DNA of 64,000 bases, taken from positions 92,370 through 156,369 of the forward strand of contig DYDA01000001.1 in the NCBI GenBank assembly GCA_020718105.1, given 5' to 3'. The stretch comes from Micavibrio sp. Lineage in GTDB: Bacteria; Pseudomonadota; Alphaproteobacteria; UBA9219. Position numbers and translations under genes: made by a program. Position 1 is the stretch's first letter. Each line of letters opens with the position of its first letter. Positions 30,938 to 42,146 of the stretch are shown piece after piece. Below the pieces are notes generated by a model. That model made no database searches and had not been told where the DNA came from. It saw nothing but the letters and a program-made list of their open reading frames with translations.

Positions 30938-31357
30938 ATGACGCCCCCTTTGGTGAAATATGGGACGGAAGTTGAGTATCGTACGCATTTTGAGCGCGTG
31001 TATTGCCTTGGCTCAATTTTTACTTTTGATGCTATTTGTGTCAAGTTTCGCCGCCATCACTTCAATCACTGTATGTTCGAAAGCACAGCACGAGATCGCA
31101 TAAAAGATAAGTTTTCTATGGATCGGGCTCTACGCATTGATTGGATTAAAGCAACTTTGGAACACCCTGATGCCGAGCTTTATCAAGGTTGGGATCGTGA
31201 TAAGAAACGACACGTCGCTGATAGACGAGCAGCAATCATCTATGAAAACTTTGTAGTCGTAATCCGTTTTGTCGACGATAAAAAAGCAGAGTTTGTCACT
31301 GCCTACCATGCCGGAGAAAGTATCGACAAAATTAAAAGGGGGCCGAAATGGAAGTAG
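30938..31357 (+). CDS. Hypothetical protein, possibly a BECR/RelE-fold nuclease-like domain
   Basis: RIDWIKATLEHPDAELYQGWDRDKKRHVADRRAAIIYENFVVVIRFVDDKKAEFVTAYHA recalls PBECR-type domains; weak by eye. Confidence 0.4.
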   Translation: MTPPLVKYGTEVEYRTHFERVYCLGSIFTFDAICVKFRRHHFNHCMFESTARDRIKDKFSMDRALRIDWIKATLEHPDAELYQGWDRDKKRHVADRRAAIIYENFVVVIRFVDDKKAEFVTAYHAGESIDKIKRGPKWK

Positions 31358-31511
31358 ATATGATTATGCCGCTGATTAAGGGCTCAGCGGCAGAAGCCTT
31401 TGTAGGTTCCCTACACACGGTAGAGAACACCTAATTGTATAGCCGATTTGTTTAAGATTCGTCAATTTTCATCTTAAAGCGATTAGTCTGTTATTAAGGC
31501 GGCGTTAACCA

Positions 31512-34500
31512 ATGAGGCACGGCATGAGGATCACTGAAGACCAACTTGAGCAAAAGGCATTGGAATGGTTTGCCAAATTAGGCTTCCAATGTATTTATGG
31601 CCCCGACATTGCGCCTGCGCCCGATGGGGAAATGCCAGAGCGCGACGACTATGGCCAAGTCATTTTGGTGGATCGGCTACGGGCTCGCCTTGAGATCATC
31701 AACCCCAACGTCCCCGCCAGCGCGATTGACGATGCCTTGCAACAGGTTTTGTCGCCCAATCTACCAACCTTAATCCAGACCAACCGCCAGTTTCAACAAT
31801 GGCTGCGTAATGGCGTAAGGGTTCGCTATCAACGCGATGGGGAAACGGTTGGCGACTTTGTCCATTTGATTGATTTCGAAAACGTCCACAACAACGACTG
31901 GGCTGCCATCAACCAATTCACGATCAAGGGGCCACGCCACACACGCCGTCCCGATATTATTGTTTTTATTAATGGTCTGCCTATCTCGGTTTTAGAGCTT
32001 AAGAACCCAGCGGATGAAGAAGCCGATATTTGGAAAGCGTTTGATCAGCTTCAAACCTATAAAGAACAAATCCCCGACCTGTTCAACACCAACGAGATTC
32101 TGATTATCGCAGACGGCACGAATGCACGGGCGGGATCGCTCACTGCCGACAAGGAACGCTTTAGTGTTTGGCGCACGATTGAAGGGCAAGAGCTCGATCC
32201 ACTGGGTGTTCACCGTGAACTTGAAACATTGATCCGTGGCCTATTCCGCCGTGAGTATATGCTGGAGTTTCTGCGCGATTTTGTCCTTTTCGAAGATGAT
32301 GAAGGCGAAATTATCAAAAAGATCGCGGCTTATCACCAGTTCCATGCTGTGCGCTTGGCGTTGGCTAAAACACTATCAGCTTCGGCTCCGGAAGGAGACA
32401 AGAAGGCAGGCGTTGTCTGGCACACCCAAGGCTCTGGCAAAAGTATTTCCATGGCGTGTTATGCTGGCAAGGTGATGACCTCACCAGCGATGAAGAACCC
32501 AACCATTGTCGTTGTCACAGATCGCAACGATCTTGATGGTCAGCTTTATGAAACCTTCAGTGCGGCTAAAGACTTGCTGCGTGAGGAGCCTATACAAGCT
32601 GAAGGACGGGATGAGCTCCGCTCTCTCCTTTCCAACCGTCCATCTGGGGGCATTATCTTCACCACCATTCAAAAGTTCAGTCTTGAAGATGGCGAAGATT
32701 CTTTCCCCGTCCTGTCCAGCCGCGACAATGTCGTGGTGATTTGTGATGAAGCTCACCGCACGCAATACGGCCTTGAGGCCAAGCTGGTCACTCAAGGCAA
32801 GAACGCTGGCAAGTTTGTTTATGGCTACGCGCACCATCTGCGTGACGCTTTGCCTTGCGCTACCTTTATCGCTTTTACGGGGACACCTGTTTCCCTCTCT
32901 GACCGCGACACCCGCGCTGTGTTTGGGCCAGACATTCATGTTTACGATATGCAGCAAGCGCAGGCTGACAAGGCAACCGTGCCTATCAATTACGAAAGCC
33001 GTCTTGCCAAGTTGGAAATGAAGGATGAAGACCGCCCCCGCATTGACAGCGAAGTGGAAGAGCTAACCGAGGACGAAGAAGAAGGTGCCGCCGCCAAGAT
33101 CAAGTCCCGTTGGGCGGCCTTGGAAAAGCTCGCAGGGGCTGAGCCGCGCATCGAAAAAATTGCTTCTGACCTCATTGAACATTTTGAACAACGGCAAGAT
33201 GTGCTGGCAGGCAAAGCCATGATCGTTTGCATGAGCCGTGAGATTTGTGTGCGGCTCTATGATGAGCTCGTTAAGTTGCGCCCTGAATGGCATAATACCG
33301 ACCCAGAAAAAGGGGCAATCAAAATCGTGATGACTGGCTCGTCCAGTGACAAGCCTCTATTACGCCCCCATATTTATTCCAAGAAGATCAAGAAGGATTT
33401 GGAAAAGCGGTTCAAGAAGCCTGACGATCCTTTCAAGATCGTCATCGTGCGCGATATGTGGCTCACGGGCTTTGATGCCCCCTGTCTGCACACCCTGTAT
33501 GTTGACAAACCTATGCGCGGCCATAGCCTGATGCAGGCCATCGCTCGTGTGAACCGTGTGTTTAAGGACAAGCCGGGTGGGTTGGTCGTCGATTATATCG
33601 GCATCGCCAACGAGCTAAAGGAAGCCTTGCGCGAATACACCTCTTCTGGCGGTAAGGGCGACCTAACAGAGAAAATCGAGCAGGCGTTCGACGTGTTTAT
33701 GGAAAAGCTGCACATCGCACGCGGTATCCTGCACGGTTTCGATTACAGCGACTTTGAAGCTGAAGCGTTTGAGCTTCTCCCCGGCGCGGCAGATTATATT
33801 CTGGGGCTTAAGGATGGGAAGAAACGCTTTGCTGACTGCATCATGGCATTGTCGAGCGCGTACTGCCTTTGCAGCACCTATGACGATGCTTTGGAATACC
33901 GCGAGGAAGTGGCCTTCCTTCAAGCTATCAAGGCTGCCTTGACCAAGCATGAGGTTGCTACAGGCAAGATCAGTGATGAAGAGCGTGAACATGCCCTGCG
34001 TCAGATTGTGAGCCGTGCCCTGTCATCGGCAGAGGTGGTAGATATTTTTGCTGTTGCTGGGATTAAAAAGCCTAATATTGGCCTTCTATCCGAAGACTTC
34101 CTAAACGAAATCCGCATGATGCCCCAGCGAAACCTTGCTGTTGAGCTGTTGGAGCGGTTGCTTCGCAATGAGGTTAAGTCTCGTTTCAAAAATAACATCA
34201 TCCAAAACCAAAAGTTTACGGATTTGCTGCAAAAGGCTTTGAACAAATACCGTAACCGAGCCATCGAAACAGCGCAGGTCATTGAAGAACTGATCGATAT
34301 GGCCAGAGACTTCAATGCTGCGCTCAATCGTGGCGACGACAAGGGACTGACCCCCGAAGAAATGGCCTTCTATGACGCGCTGGAGAGCAACGAAGCCTCC
34401 GTGCGTGAGTTGGGGGATAATGTCCTACGGCAGATCGCTACAGAGCTTACAGACCAGCTGCGAAAGAATGTATCGGTTGACTGGTCTGTCCGTGAGACAG

Positions 34501-34640
34501 TGCGGGCACGGCTTCGTATCCTCGTAAAACGTATCCTGCGCAAATACAAATACCCACCAGACCTCGAACAACGCGCCATTGACCTTGTGCTTGAGCAGGC
34601 CAAGACGTTGTCGTCTGTCTGGGCGGATGAGATGGAATAG
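31512..34640 (+). CDS. hsdR: Type I restriction endonuclease subunit R (DEAD-like helicase)
   Basis: [23 protein letters not shown] nuclease motif, [93 protein letters not shown]. Confidence 0.96.
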   Translation: MRHGMRITEDQLEQKALEWFAKLGFQCIYGPDIAPAPDGEMPERDDYGQVILVDRLRARLEIINPNVPASAIDDALQQVLSPNLPTLIQTNRQFQQWLRNGVRVRYQRDGETVGDFVHLIDFENVHNNDWAAINQFTIKGPRHTRRPDIIVFINGLPISVLELKNPADEEADIWKAFDQLQTYKEQIPDLFNTNEILIIADGTNARAGSLTADKERFSVWRTIEGQELDPLGVHRELETLIRGLFRREYMLEFLRDFVLFEDDEGEIIKKIAAYHQFHAVRLALAKTLSASAPEGDKKAGVVWHTQGSGKSISMACYAGKVMTSPAMKNPTIVVVTDRNDLDGQLYETFSAAKDLLREEPIQAEGRDELRSLLSNRPSGGIIFTTIQKFSLEDGEDSFPVLSSRDNVVVICDEAHRTQYGLEAKLVTQGKNAGKFVYGYAHHLRDALPCATFIAFTGTPVSLSDRDTRAVFGPDIHVYDMQQAQADKATVPINYESRLAKLEMKDEDRPRIDSEVEELTEDEEEGAAAKIKSRWAALEKLAGAEPRIEKIASDLIEHFEQRQDVLAGKAMIVCMSREICVRLYDELVKLRPEWHNTDPEKGAIKIVMTGSSSDKPLLRPHIYSKKIKKDLEKRFKKPDDPFKIVIVRDMWLTGFDAPCLHTLYVDKPMRGHSLMQAIARVNRVFKDKPGGLVVDYIGIANELKEALREYTSSGGKGDLTEKIEQAFDVFMEKLHIARGILHGFDYSDFEAEAFELLPGAADYILGLKDGKKRFADCIMALSSAYCLCSTYDDALEYREEVAFLQAIKAALTKHEVATGKISDEEREHALRQIVSRALSSAEVVDIFAVAGIKKPNIGLLSEDFLNEIRMMPQRNLAVELLERLLRNEVKSRFKNNIIQNQKFTDLLQKALNKYRNRAIETAQVIEELIDMARDFNAALNRGDDKGLTPEEMAFYDALESNEASVRELGDNVLRQIATELTDQLRKNVSVDWSVRETVRARLRILVKRILRKYKYPPDLEQRAIDLVLEQAKTLSSVWADEME

Positions 34641-34659
34641 TTTTCCTTTTGGAGGTCTG

Positions 34660-35976
34660 ATGTCATACCAAGAGATACCGATAGAAAAACTTGTCGTGAA
34701 TACCGACAACGACAGACATGGCCCCGTATCGAATGAGGCAGAAGCAATTTCTTGGCACTTCGATAATCTAGGAAAACTTGCCATCACACTTGCCTCTGAT
34801 ATTGCTAAGGCAGGTCAAATCTATGAGCAGCCCTTGGTAAGTAAAAGCGGCTCTAAATATATTGTGCGAGACGGCAACCGCCGCATGACCTGTTTAAAAT
34901 CACTTCTTAATCCATCTATCGTTTTAGATTCACATTACAGAAAAGTTTTTGAACAATTGTCAGAACGCATTAACAAGAAGGACTTTAAGAACATTCTTTG
35001 TCGTGTAGAAGATGACGAAGAAACGATTAATGAGATTGTTCACAGGCGGCACACGGGCGGTGCGAGTGGTGTAGGACAAGTAAAATGGGATGCTTTTGCT
35101 AAAGAAAATCATCTCAATCGAATTGGCAAGACAGACTCTTCCAGCATAGGAGTAGCGGTAGCAAACTATGCTGCGCAAATAGGGATTATTGATGACCCTA
35201 AGACGGTCCCTTCCTCAACACTAAAACGTCTTCTTTCTTCCAAAGATATCCGAGAAAGAATGGGTTTGGTTATATCTGGGAACGAGGTCTCCTTTTCCCA
35301 AGATGACCGAGCCGCGCGGCAGATTCTAAAACAAGTGATTCAAGACCTTATTAATAGAGAAGTGACGTTGCGCGACTTGTGGGATGTTGCTGGAAAAAAT
35401 GCTTATCTTGATAAGCTTTTTAAAGAAGGGTTCGCTGTTCTTCCCGTGCGCAAGGGAGCCAAAGGTCAAACAAAAAAAGGAAAGCAAGCCGCAGAGGCCG
35501 GGAAAAATAAGCCCCAATGTCCTTTGGACATAAGGCAAACACTAATCCCTAAGGGCATCAATTTTGATAATGCTGAAAAAAAACCAGGGCTTTCGAAAAT
35601 ATGGCGCGTTTGGGATGAGTTGCAAACAAAGCTCTATATAAACCGTTCTCCCTGCGCTGTGGGAGTCATGTTTCGTTGCTTAATTTGGTTTTCGGTTGAA
35701 CATTACATTTCATCAAGAGGCGTAAAGAGCCCGCCACAAGAATTGAAGGGAAGGGTTAAGGCTGTGGCTCAAGACATGTTGCAAAAGGAGTTAATTGATC
35801 AACCCTACTTGAAGGTAATTATATCCTACGCAGACTCCGAAAAACTCGTTTCAGTTGCAGCTGCTCACCAGTGGGTTCATTCTCAAGACCTTGTTCCAGA
35901 TGTGCGTCCTCTACGGCAGATGTGGGAAACCTTAGAGCGGTTTCTCTGTGTTTGCTTGAAAATTGACCTAGCTTAA
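34660..35976 (+). CDS. ParB N-terminal/Srx-like domain protein of unknown function
   Basis: MSYQEIPIEKLVVNTDNDR...GQIYEQPLVSKSGSKYIVRDGNRRMTCLKSLLNP resembles ParB-like (D-G-N-R-R) domain; start after GGAGG. Confidence 0.6.
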   Translation: MSYQEIPIEKLVVNTDNDRHGPVSNEAEAISWHFDNLGKLAITLASDIAKAGQIYEQPLVSKSGSKYIVRDGNRRMTCLKSLLNPSIVLDSHYRKVFEQLSERINKKDFKNILCRVEDDEETINEIVHRRHTGGASGVGQVKWDAFAKENHLNRIGKTDSSSIGVAVANYAAQIGIIDDPKTVPSSTLKRLLSSKDIRERMGLVISGNEVSFSQDDRAARQILKQVIQDLINREVTLRDLWDVAGKNAYLDKLFKEGFAVLPVRKGAKGQTKKGKQAAEAGKNKPQCPLDIRQTLIPKGINFDNAEKKPGLSKIWRVWDELQTKLYINRSPCAVGVMFRCLIWFSVEHYISSRGVKSPPQELKGRVKAVAQDMLQKELIDQPYLKVIISYADSEKLVSVAAAHQWVHSQDLVPDVRPLRQMWETLERFLCVCLKIDLA

Positions 35977-35990
35977 CAAAGGAGTCTTTT

Positions 35991-36986
35991 ATGTGGATGG
36001 TTCGGAGTGATGGCGGGCAATATGCCGAAGAGTTTGTTGAGCAAGGACTTGTAGCAATTAGCTGGAAAGAAGTTGGGCCACTGACAGGAGAGCCAAGTCG
36101 TGAGGCTGTCATTAATTTGGTCAAGAAAACATGGCCCGGTTTCAAAAGAATGAAGGCTGTTGTTTCTGGAAGCCAGCTCTACAAAATGGCCAGTGTTATG
36201 AAGGCCGGAGATGGCGTTATTTCGTACGACCCCTCTAAACGGGTTTATCATATTGGCAAAATCACTGGCGAGTATAAGTTTGATCCCCAAGCTGAGGAGA
36301 ATATGGCGCATAGGCGTGCAGTGACGTGGGGTGCTTTAATCGAACGGGACAAACTGTCTGTGCCAACAAAGAACTCGTTAGGATCAACCCTAACCATTTT
36401 TGAGGTTCCGGAAAAAGCAGAACATGAAATCGCTGACCTGTTAGCAGGGCGCGTGGATAAAATAGAGGTTCCAGAAGAGTATGCTGTAAATGAGGCGGAA
36501 GTTGACACACACAACCTCATGGATGATTCCAAGGCGAGAGCCAAGGAGTTTATCAAAGACAAAATCTTTGACCTTGATTGGGAAGAGATGCAGCGGTTAG
36601 TCGCCGGCGTATTAAGGGCGATGGGATACAAGACTCGTATCTCGCCCCAAGGTGCTGACAGGGGGAAAGACATTGTGGCCTCTCCAGACGGTCTTGGTCT
36701 TGAACAACCTCGCATCGTTGTCGAGGTCAAACACCGTCGCAATCAACAAATGGGGTCGCCTGAAATACGCAGCTTCCTTGGGGGGCGCCATAAGGATGAT
36801 CGAGGGCTTTATGTAAGCACTGGTGGCTTTTCAAAGGATGCCAAGTATGAAGCCGACCGCGCTTCGATTCCGTTGACCTTGATGGACATCGATGACTTTG
36901 TGGATTTGGTCATTGAAAATTACGAGGAAATGGATTTAGAAGCCCGCGCGCTTCTTCCTTTAACTAAAATCTATTGGCCGTCATAA
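35991..36986 (+). CDS. Mrr-like restriction endonuclease with PUA/EVE-like N-terminal region
   Basis: DWEEMQRLVAGVLRAMGYKTRISPQGADRGKDIVASPDGLGLEQPRIVVEVKHRRNQQMGSPEIRSFLGG matches the Mrr_cat pattern (D...ExK). Confidence 0.8.
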   Translation: MWMVRSDGGQYAEEFVEQGLVAISWKEVGPLTGEPSREAVINLVKKTWPGFKRMKAVVSGSQLYKMASVMKAGDGVISYDPSKRVYHIGKITGEYKFDPQAEENMAHRRAVTWGALIERDKLSVPTKNSLGSTLTIFEVPEKAEHEIADLLAGRVDKIEVPEEYAVNEAEVDTHNLMDDSKARAKEFIKDKIFDLDWEEMQRLVAGVLRAMGYKTRISPQGADRGKDIVASPDGLGLEQPRIVVEVKHRRNQQMGSPEIRSFLGGRHKDDRGLYVSTGGFSKDAKYEADRASIPLTLMDIDDFVDLVIENYEEMDLEARALLPLTKIYWPS

Positions 36987-37122
36987 TCAGAGGCAGAGGA
37001 ACAAGCTTCAATTAGGGCAGTGGATGCCGTGTGTGGGTGACTTTGGGAGCATCTGGTTTTATTGGCACCAATAAAACCAAGCGAAACAGCCAAAATATGA
37101 GACCCATTCGATCCCCCTTGGC

Positions 37123-39093
37123 TCACGAAATCCCCAACCCTCTCTGCCTGCCGATTGTCCATGAGATGCCGTCGCTGCGCATGATGCCAGATACTTGTTT
37201 GCCAATGTGGTGGTCGAGAACAGGACGCCATGGTACAAGCGTGAACTCGCGGCTTTTCTGGATCAGGGCAAACTTGCCGCTCGCGAGCTCGATGGTTCGG
37301 CTCATACGGCCTTCCACATGGTCTCCGGAAAACGTTTCGACATAGCCAAGCCCAAGCTCTTTGGAAAGCTGTCCGGCAACACGGGTCAACTCGCGTCTTT
37401 TTAATGTGGCGAGCATGTCAGAGCGGTAGATGATGCGCCCCTGATCTTCCTGCGCCAGACCTTGCTCGATGAGCCATTGCCGACGGCTTTTCATAGCCTC
37501 GCGCAGCTCGCGGCCAAAGCCGGAGTCGCGCGTTGCCTCGGTGTGGCCGGAGACGAGTTCACGGTCTAGCCATGTCGCGCCGTTTGTTCCGACTTGCTTA
37601 TCGAGCGTGAGGGTAGAGAGCTTGTCCACAAGGATGGGCGTTGACTTGGCTAGAGCTTGTTCGTATTCGGCTGCGCGGGCAAGATGGTCGGGGGCGATGA
37701 TCCATGTTCCATACGGCTCGCGAGTCACGCCGCCGGTTACGCGGCGGATCGCCTCCAGACGCCGGACGTGGGTTTGGGCGAAGTCTTCCGTGGCACGGGG
37801 ATCATGCTTCAGGTGCAGGTCGATGTTATAGCGCCCATCGTTGGCGGCGGCGATCTCAACAACGGCGCGATCAACAGGCCTTGGCTCGACGCTCTTGGGC
37901 GTCACGCGCACGATGCTGCCTTGCGGCGTCGGCTCGGTCGCGTCGCCTCGGCCAATGTCGATGTAATGAGCGCATCCATCCACGCCATCGACGATTAGGT
38001 AATGGCGGTCGTTGTGTTCATCGGCCAATCCTCGCGCCACGACGCGCCCCGTGACGGGTTTTGTGTGCGCCTCTGCGGGGTCATAGATGACGTAATCGGC
38101 GGGGCTGTGGGCGATGTTCCTCTCGGTCATTTCTCGGTGCATGGTCTTGAGGATGTCGCCCCTCTCTCCCATGCGTTGTAAGGAGGCCTGTAGGTCGTCG
38201 GCAAGCCGCCACTTTCCATGGCTGCATTCTTCGGCAAGACCGAGGCGCTCGAGATGCTTGAGCCTGCCCGTTAATAGTGTTTGTCGGGCGGCGTCCTTGA
38301 CCAACGGCGATAGGCTTCCATTGTTGTCCTTCTCTAGGCTCAAGAGCTGCCTATCGAGGCTGGTAAATCTCTCTGCCGTCATCTCGACCCTGAGCTGCAA
38401 CTGTATCTCCCGATCCGAGCGTGGGCCGAGGTCGAAGGTAACCAGTTCGGCGGCTCGTTCACGGATGCCCATGGTCATATAGTTCTTGGCGAGTATAAGG
38501 TCTTTGCCCAAGGCGTCCTTGCCTCGGACAATGATGTGAACATGGGGGTGTCCGGTGTTGAAATGGTCGGTGGCCACCCAGTCGAGGCGTGTGCCGAGAT
38601 CCTTTTCCATTTGAGCCATCAGGCGGCGCGTGAACAGCTTAAGGTCGTCGTACTCGATGCCGTCCTCGGGGGCCACGATGAAGCGGAACTGATGCCTGTC
38701 TCCCTCTGCCCGATCAAGGAAGGTCTTGCTGTCTGTCCGGTCTTGCTCGGCACTGTAAAGCTGACCATGCTCCCCCTCACGGGTTACGCCATCGCGTTGG
38801 ATATATCGAAGGTGTGCCTGCGCTCCGGCCAACCCTTTCCCGCCAAGCTTGACGACGCGGGCCTTAACAATCACGCGCCGCCCGCGAAGGGCACCGAACT
38901 GCTCACGGCCAGCAAGCCACGCCCCCATGGCTCCGCCGCGTCCAATACGGCTTCCCGTAAACTTGCTCTTGTGACCACGCGTTCCCCCCGCCCGATTGAC
39001 CGCGGCAAGCACCTCATGGGCGTACCGTCTGCGTGCCTTCAAGCCACGGTTGCGTGGTTTACCAAGCTTTGGCTTAAAATCGTCTTCTATCAT
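37123..39093 (-). CDS. Relaxase/mobilization nuclease, DUF3363-type
   Basis: RVVKLGGKGLAGAQAHLRYIQRDGVTREGEHGQLYSAEQD, HQFRFIVAPEDG, DHFNTGHPHVHIIVRGKDALGKDLILAKNYMTMGIRERAAELVT. Confidence 0.88.
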   Translation of the reverse strand: MIEDDFKPKLGKPRNRGLKARRRYAHEVLAAVNRAGGTRGHKSKFTGSRIGRGGAMGAWLAGREQFGALRGRRVIVKARVVKLGGKGLAGAQAHLRYIQRDGVTREGEHGQLYSAEQDRTDSKTFLDRAEGDRHQFRFIVAPEDGIEYDDLKLFTRRLMAQMEKDLGTRLDWVATDHFNTGHPHVHIIVRGKDALGKDLILAKNYMTMGIRERAAELVTFDLGPRSDREIQLQLRVEMTAERFTSLDRQLLSLEKDNNGSLSPLVKDAARQTLLTGRLKHLERLGLAEECSHGKWRLADDLQASLQRMGERGDILKTMHREMTERNIAHSPADYVIYDPAEAHTKPVTGRVVARGLADEHNDRHYLIVDGVDGCAHYIDIGRGDATEPTPQGSIVRVTPKSVEPRPVDRAVVEIAAANDGRYNIDLHLKHDPRATEDFAQTHVRRLEAIRRVTGGVTREPYGTWIIAPDHLARAAEYEQALAKSTPILVDKLSTLTLDKQVGTNGATWLDRELVSGHTEATRDSGFGRELREAMKSRRQWLIEQGLAQEDQGRIIYRSDMLATLKRRELTRVAGQLSKELGLGYVETFSGDHVEGRMSRTIELASGKFALIQKSREFTLVPWRPVLDHHIGKQVSGIMRSDGISWTIGRQRGLGIS

Positions 39094-39943
39094 AACCGCC
39101 TCCTCAAAGAAGAAACAAAATCAGCAGGTTGAACAAAACAATCTCCGGTGATCCGGCTACCCACATACAAAACCTCAAAAAAGAGATGTGCAGACAAGGC
39201 GATAGTCGCTCCCATGTGGGAGCGCTTTATCTTGCCTTACGCTCCCCCCTTCATCCGGGTCCTCACACCTCAACGCAAATGGAGGCAACCCAACCCCGAC
39301 CAACACACAAACCCAAGCCTACAATCCCACCCGCCAAGCGACACAAAACCGGACCAAAAGTTTGTCAAAAAGCCCACCGACCAAGCGCACAGAAAGTCAC
39401 TTTGAGACCACTTCTTTGCTCTGGCCTGACCACCCAAAAGGCTCCTCGGCGGATAGGTTTTGTTGCGCGAAAACACCTGAATGAAGGTACAAAACGCAGG
39501 AGGAACCCCATCAAGAAACACCCCATAGGCTCGTCCCCCAAAGCCGCTGCCACCTCCGTTCGGGGCCGAATGTTTGACGAAAAAGTTCGCCCAGCGGGGC
39601 AAAATTCTACGCGTGAAAGAACTTGTCGATGGTGCGAAAAGGAGGAAAAGTTCGGGTGGAAAAGGCTCCAAAGATTCATTCCAGAATGTCATCGCCAAAT
39701 CCGTTTTCAAGGTCGAGCGAGCCCCTGAAAGAGCTGCTCGTCGTGACAGAATTCTACGGATCACGGGCTTCCCGATGAGCATATGAACAGGTTTGAAAAT
39801 CCGGCTCTGGACGTTGGGAGACAAATGCTGAAGATCAACTTCAGTGGTGCCTACGATGGCCAATGTGCGGGTGAAAGAGGAAGTTCTACACAGCGGCAGA
39901 GTCGCTGCCGATGGCGCACAAGGAAACAAATGTGAGGAACCGT

Positions 39944-40396
39944 TCATGCTTTCCCCGTTTCATCCTTGGAGCGGGACGACGCTTTGAGGCGCGCAACGCG
40001 GCGTCCCACTTGATCGGCAAATTTGAGAAAGCGTTCCTGTCCGATAGCCTGCGTGTCCGCGTCAGGCTGCGGCACTTTAGCGTTAAGCATGATGCTAAAG
40101 CGGATGAAAAGCGTGAGGCTTTCAAGGATGATCGTAACGTCAGACCGCACTCGCTCGAACTCGTGCAGTGCGGTTTCAAGATCGCTACGGACACCATCCA
40201 GATCACGCGCGAGGGTATCGAAACGCTTGGCGGTAAGCTGGGCGAATTCGCTCTCGGTGCCGCGCTCGAGGAAGACCTTAATGGCCTGAACAATGATGTC
40301 GGTTTTAGTCGTGCTCGGGTCTTGGGCAAGCGCATTAAGTTGTGCGCTCAAGTCGGACTCAAGCAGAAACTCATGGCGTGTTTTTGTGCTGGTCAT
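39944..40396 (-). CDS. Small ribbon-helix-helix-like protein upstream of the relaxase (possible accessory mobilization protein)
   Basis: MTSTKTRHEFLLESDLSAQLNALAQDPSTTKTDIIVQAIKVFLERG pattern like CopG; same strand as relaxase. Confidence 0.6.
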   Translation of the reverse strand: MTSTKTRHEFLLESDLSAQLNALAQDPSTTKTDIIVQAIKVFLERGTESEFAQLTAKRFDTLARDLDGVRSDLETALHEFERVRSDVTIILESLTLFIRFSIMLNAKVPQPDADTQAIGQERFLKFADQVGRRVARLKASSRSKDETGKA

Positions 40397-41065
40397 GATC
40401 CCTCCGGATGTTGAAAACGTCCGAGAGATCATCCTTTGAAACCCGAAAACCTCTTATAGCCTTTATGTCCCCTTACCTACGATGACGCACGGCAACATCG
40501 CTATCTTTGAGGCAACCGGATCAGAAAGGGCACTGTGTGGGCATAACTGTGCCGTTTTTCTTGGCGAATGATGAAGTATCAACCAGCGTCACGTGGGAAT
40601 GTGCATGTTGTAGACTTGAAGGTGAGCGATGTTCGAAGAAGACAAGACAGGCGCGGCGTTAGCATGAGGAGATAGCTCAAATGCTCAGGTGGGAGGGCTA
40701 TCGGTGCCGCTGGACGGTTTCCTTTCCCACGCTGGCAGAAACGGCCACATAACCTGCGCGGCTGCCTGAGCCGCGCTCCTTGTGACCTTGCAGGGGGTCA
40801 GGAACGGTCTTTCCGCTTAGGGTGGCTGGGGTTTGCCTAGGGAGTCGGCAAAGACCCCCTACAGGGCCAATTTTGAAGCTTTACCGACGGGTTATTGGGT
40901 GAGTGTCAGCAAGGGTTCAGGGCAAGGGGTGCAGCCGATGGGCCCCGCGCCGGCGCGCGAGCGCGGCGCGGGTTGATCGGCCAGTCCCGCGCCCTGATAC
41001 TTTAACTTGATACTATATAAAGATAGTGTGAACATTAACGTCACTACTGCGTTTATGGAGCATCT

Positions 41066-42112
41066 ATGACAGATAGCAAACAAATAGCTTGGAATGGTAT
41101 CATTACCTCTCTTGGATTTGAAGTTAGAGACTACCCAATAATTCGTGGTTCATCTGGACTGGATCACAGGCTTTTGTCGTTAGGCGTTGATGACAAGAAT
41201 AAACGCATAGTTCTTGTGTCTTCTGATCCAGACCCAAGGATCGCGGCTATGATGCAAATAGATGTTCAGACAACTATGCCTGATACCTCTGTACTTGTTG
41301 TACGCCCCCTTGTGGTTGATCTTGGAGTGATTGCACGAAAAGTTATCTCAATGCTCGGCGGGCCAGTTGTTAAAATTCAGCACATTGAGGGTCTTTACAA
41401 AGCTTTTGAAGCGGCGAATGAGGATGCCAAGAAACAAATATTGGAAACCAATATAGCGCCTTTTATAGACCCTATTAGAACAGCGTTTAAGCACGTAACT
41501 CTTCCAACATTATCTCAGATTGTTTCAGTAGTACATCAGGCGGCCTACTTTGATTGGAAAGGCACTTTTGAAGAGTTGAAAGTCCAGAACGAGTTAAAGG
41601 CACTTTCATCGGGGACTATTTCCCTTGAAAGTTTGGCTGTTCTGGACAATATGAAAGTAGACAGAGAGTATGGATTGTGTCCCATTCCCCTGTACGAGTT
41701 TAATGAACAAGATTGGGAGTTATTTTTAAGCGGAACCTCTCCTGACCGAATTTGTGAACGTCTGACCGAACTGGGTGTTTATCACTACTTTTTCCCTTCG
41801 CCAGATCATCTCGCGCTAGGTTTCATTGATAAGGGATTAACATCAGCAATCCGATTACAAGAAACTATTGAGCTAGCCCCGACGAAGGGTCATCCATTGG
41901 GGCCTGCAGAACTACTGGGAGGAACCGTTACCCTTCAGAATCTGATCGATGACTTAGGGGGGCGAGGCTTTGTTGTTGAAGGAGACCTAGGGATTGAGAT
42001 TACCGAAGCGGGCACAAAAGCACGTGCTAATGTAAAATTCCGTCCGCGAGAGGGCGCGTTGTCTAGGCTCATCCGTTGCCTAAACATAAATATCAATTTT
42101 CCTCAGAGCTAA
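41066..42112 (+). CDS. Hypothetical protein (orphan cargo)
   Basis: 348-aa ORF with coding-like composition; no family recognised. Confidence 0.65.
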   Translation: MTDSKQIAWNGIITSLGFEVRDYPIIRGSSGLDHRLLSLGVDDKNKRIVLVSSDPDPRIAAMMQIDVQTTMPDTSVLVVRPLVVDLGVIARKVISMLGGPVVKIQHIEGLYKAFEAANEDAKKQILETNIAPFIDPIRTAFKHVTLPTLSQIVSVVHQAAYFDWKGTFEELKVQNELKALSSGTISLESLAVLDNMKVDREYGLCPIPLYEFNEQDWELFLSGTSPDRICERLTELGVYHYFFPSPDHLALGFIDKGLTSAIRLQETIELAPTKGHPLGPAELLGGTVTLQNLIDDLGGRGFVVEGDLGIEITEAGTKARANVKFRPREGALSRLIRCLNININFPQS

Positions 42113-42146
42113 CTTCTCGTAAGCTTAGAAGGTCGTTTCTAGACTC

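Noticed and set aside
39129-39947. Opposing ORFs (199 aa on +, 225 aa on -) between relaxase and RHH-like gene
   Set aside because: They overlap each other, have biased composition and no domain; cannot tell which, if either, is coding
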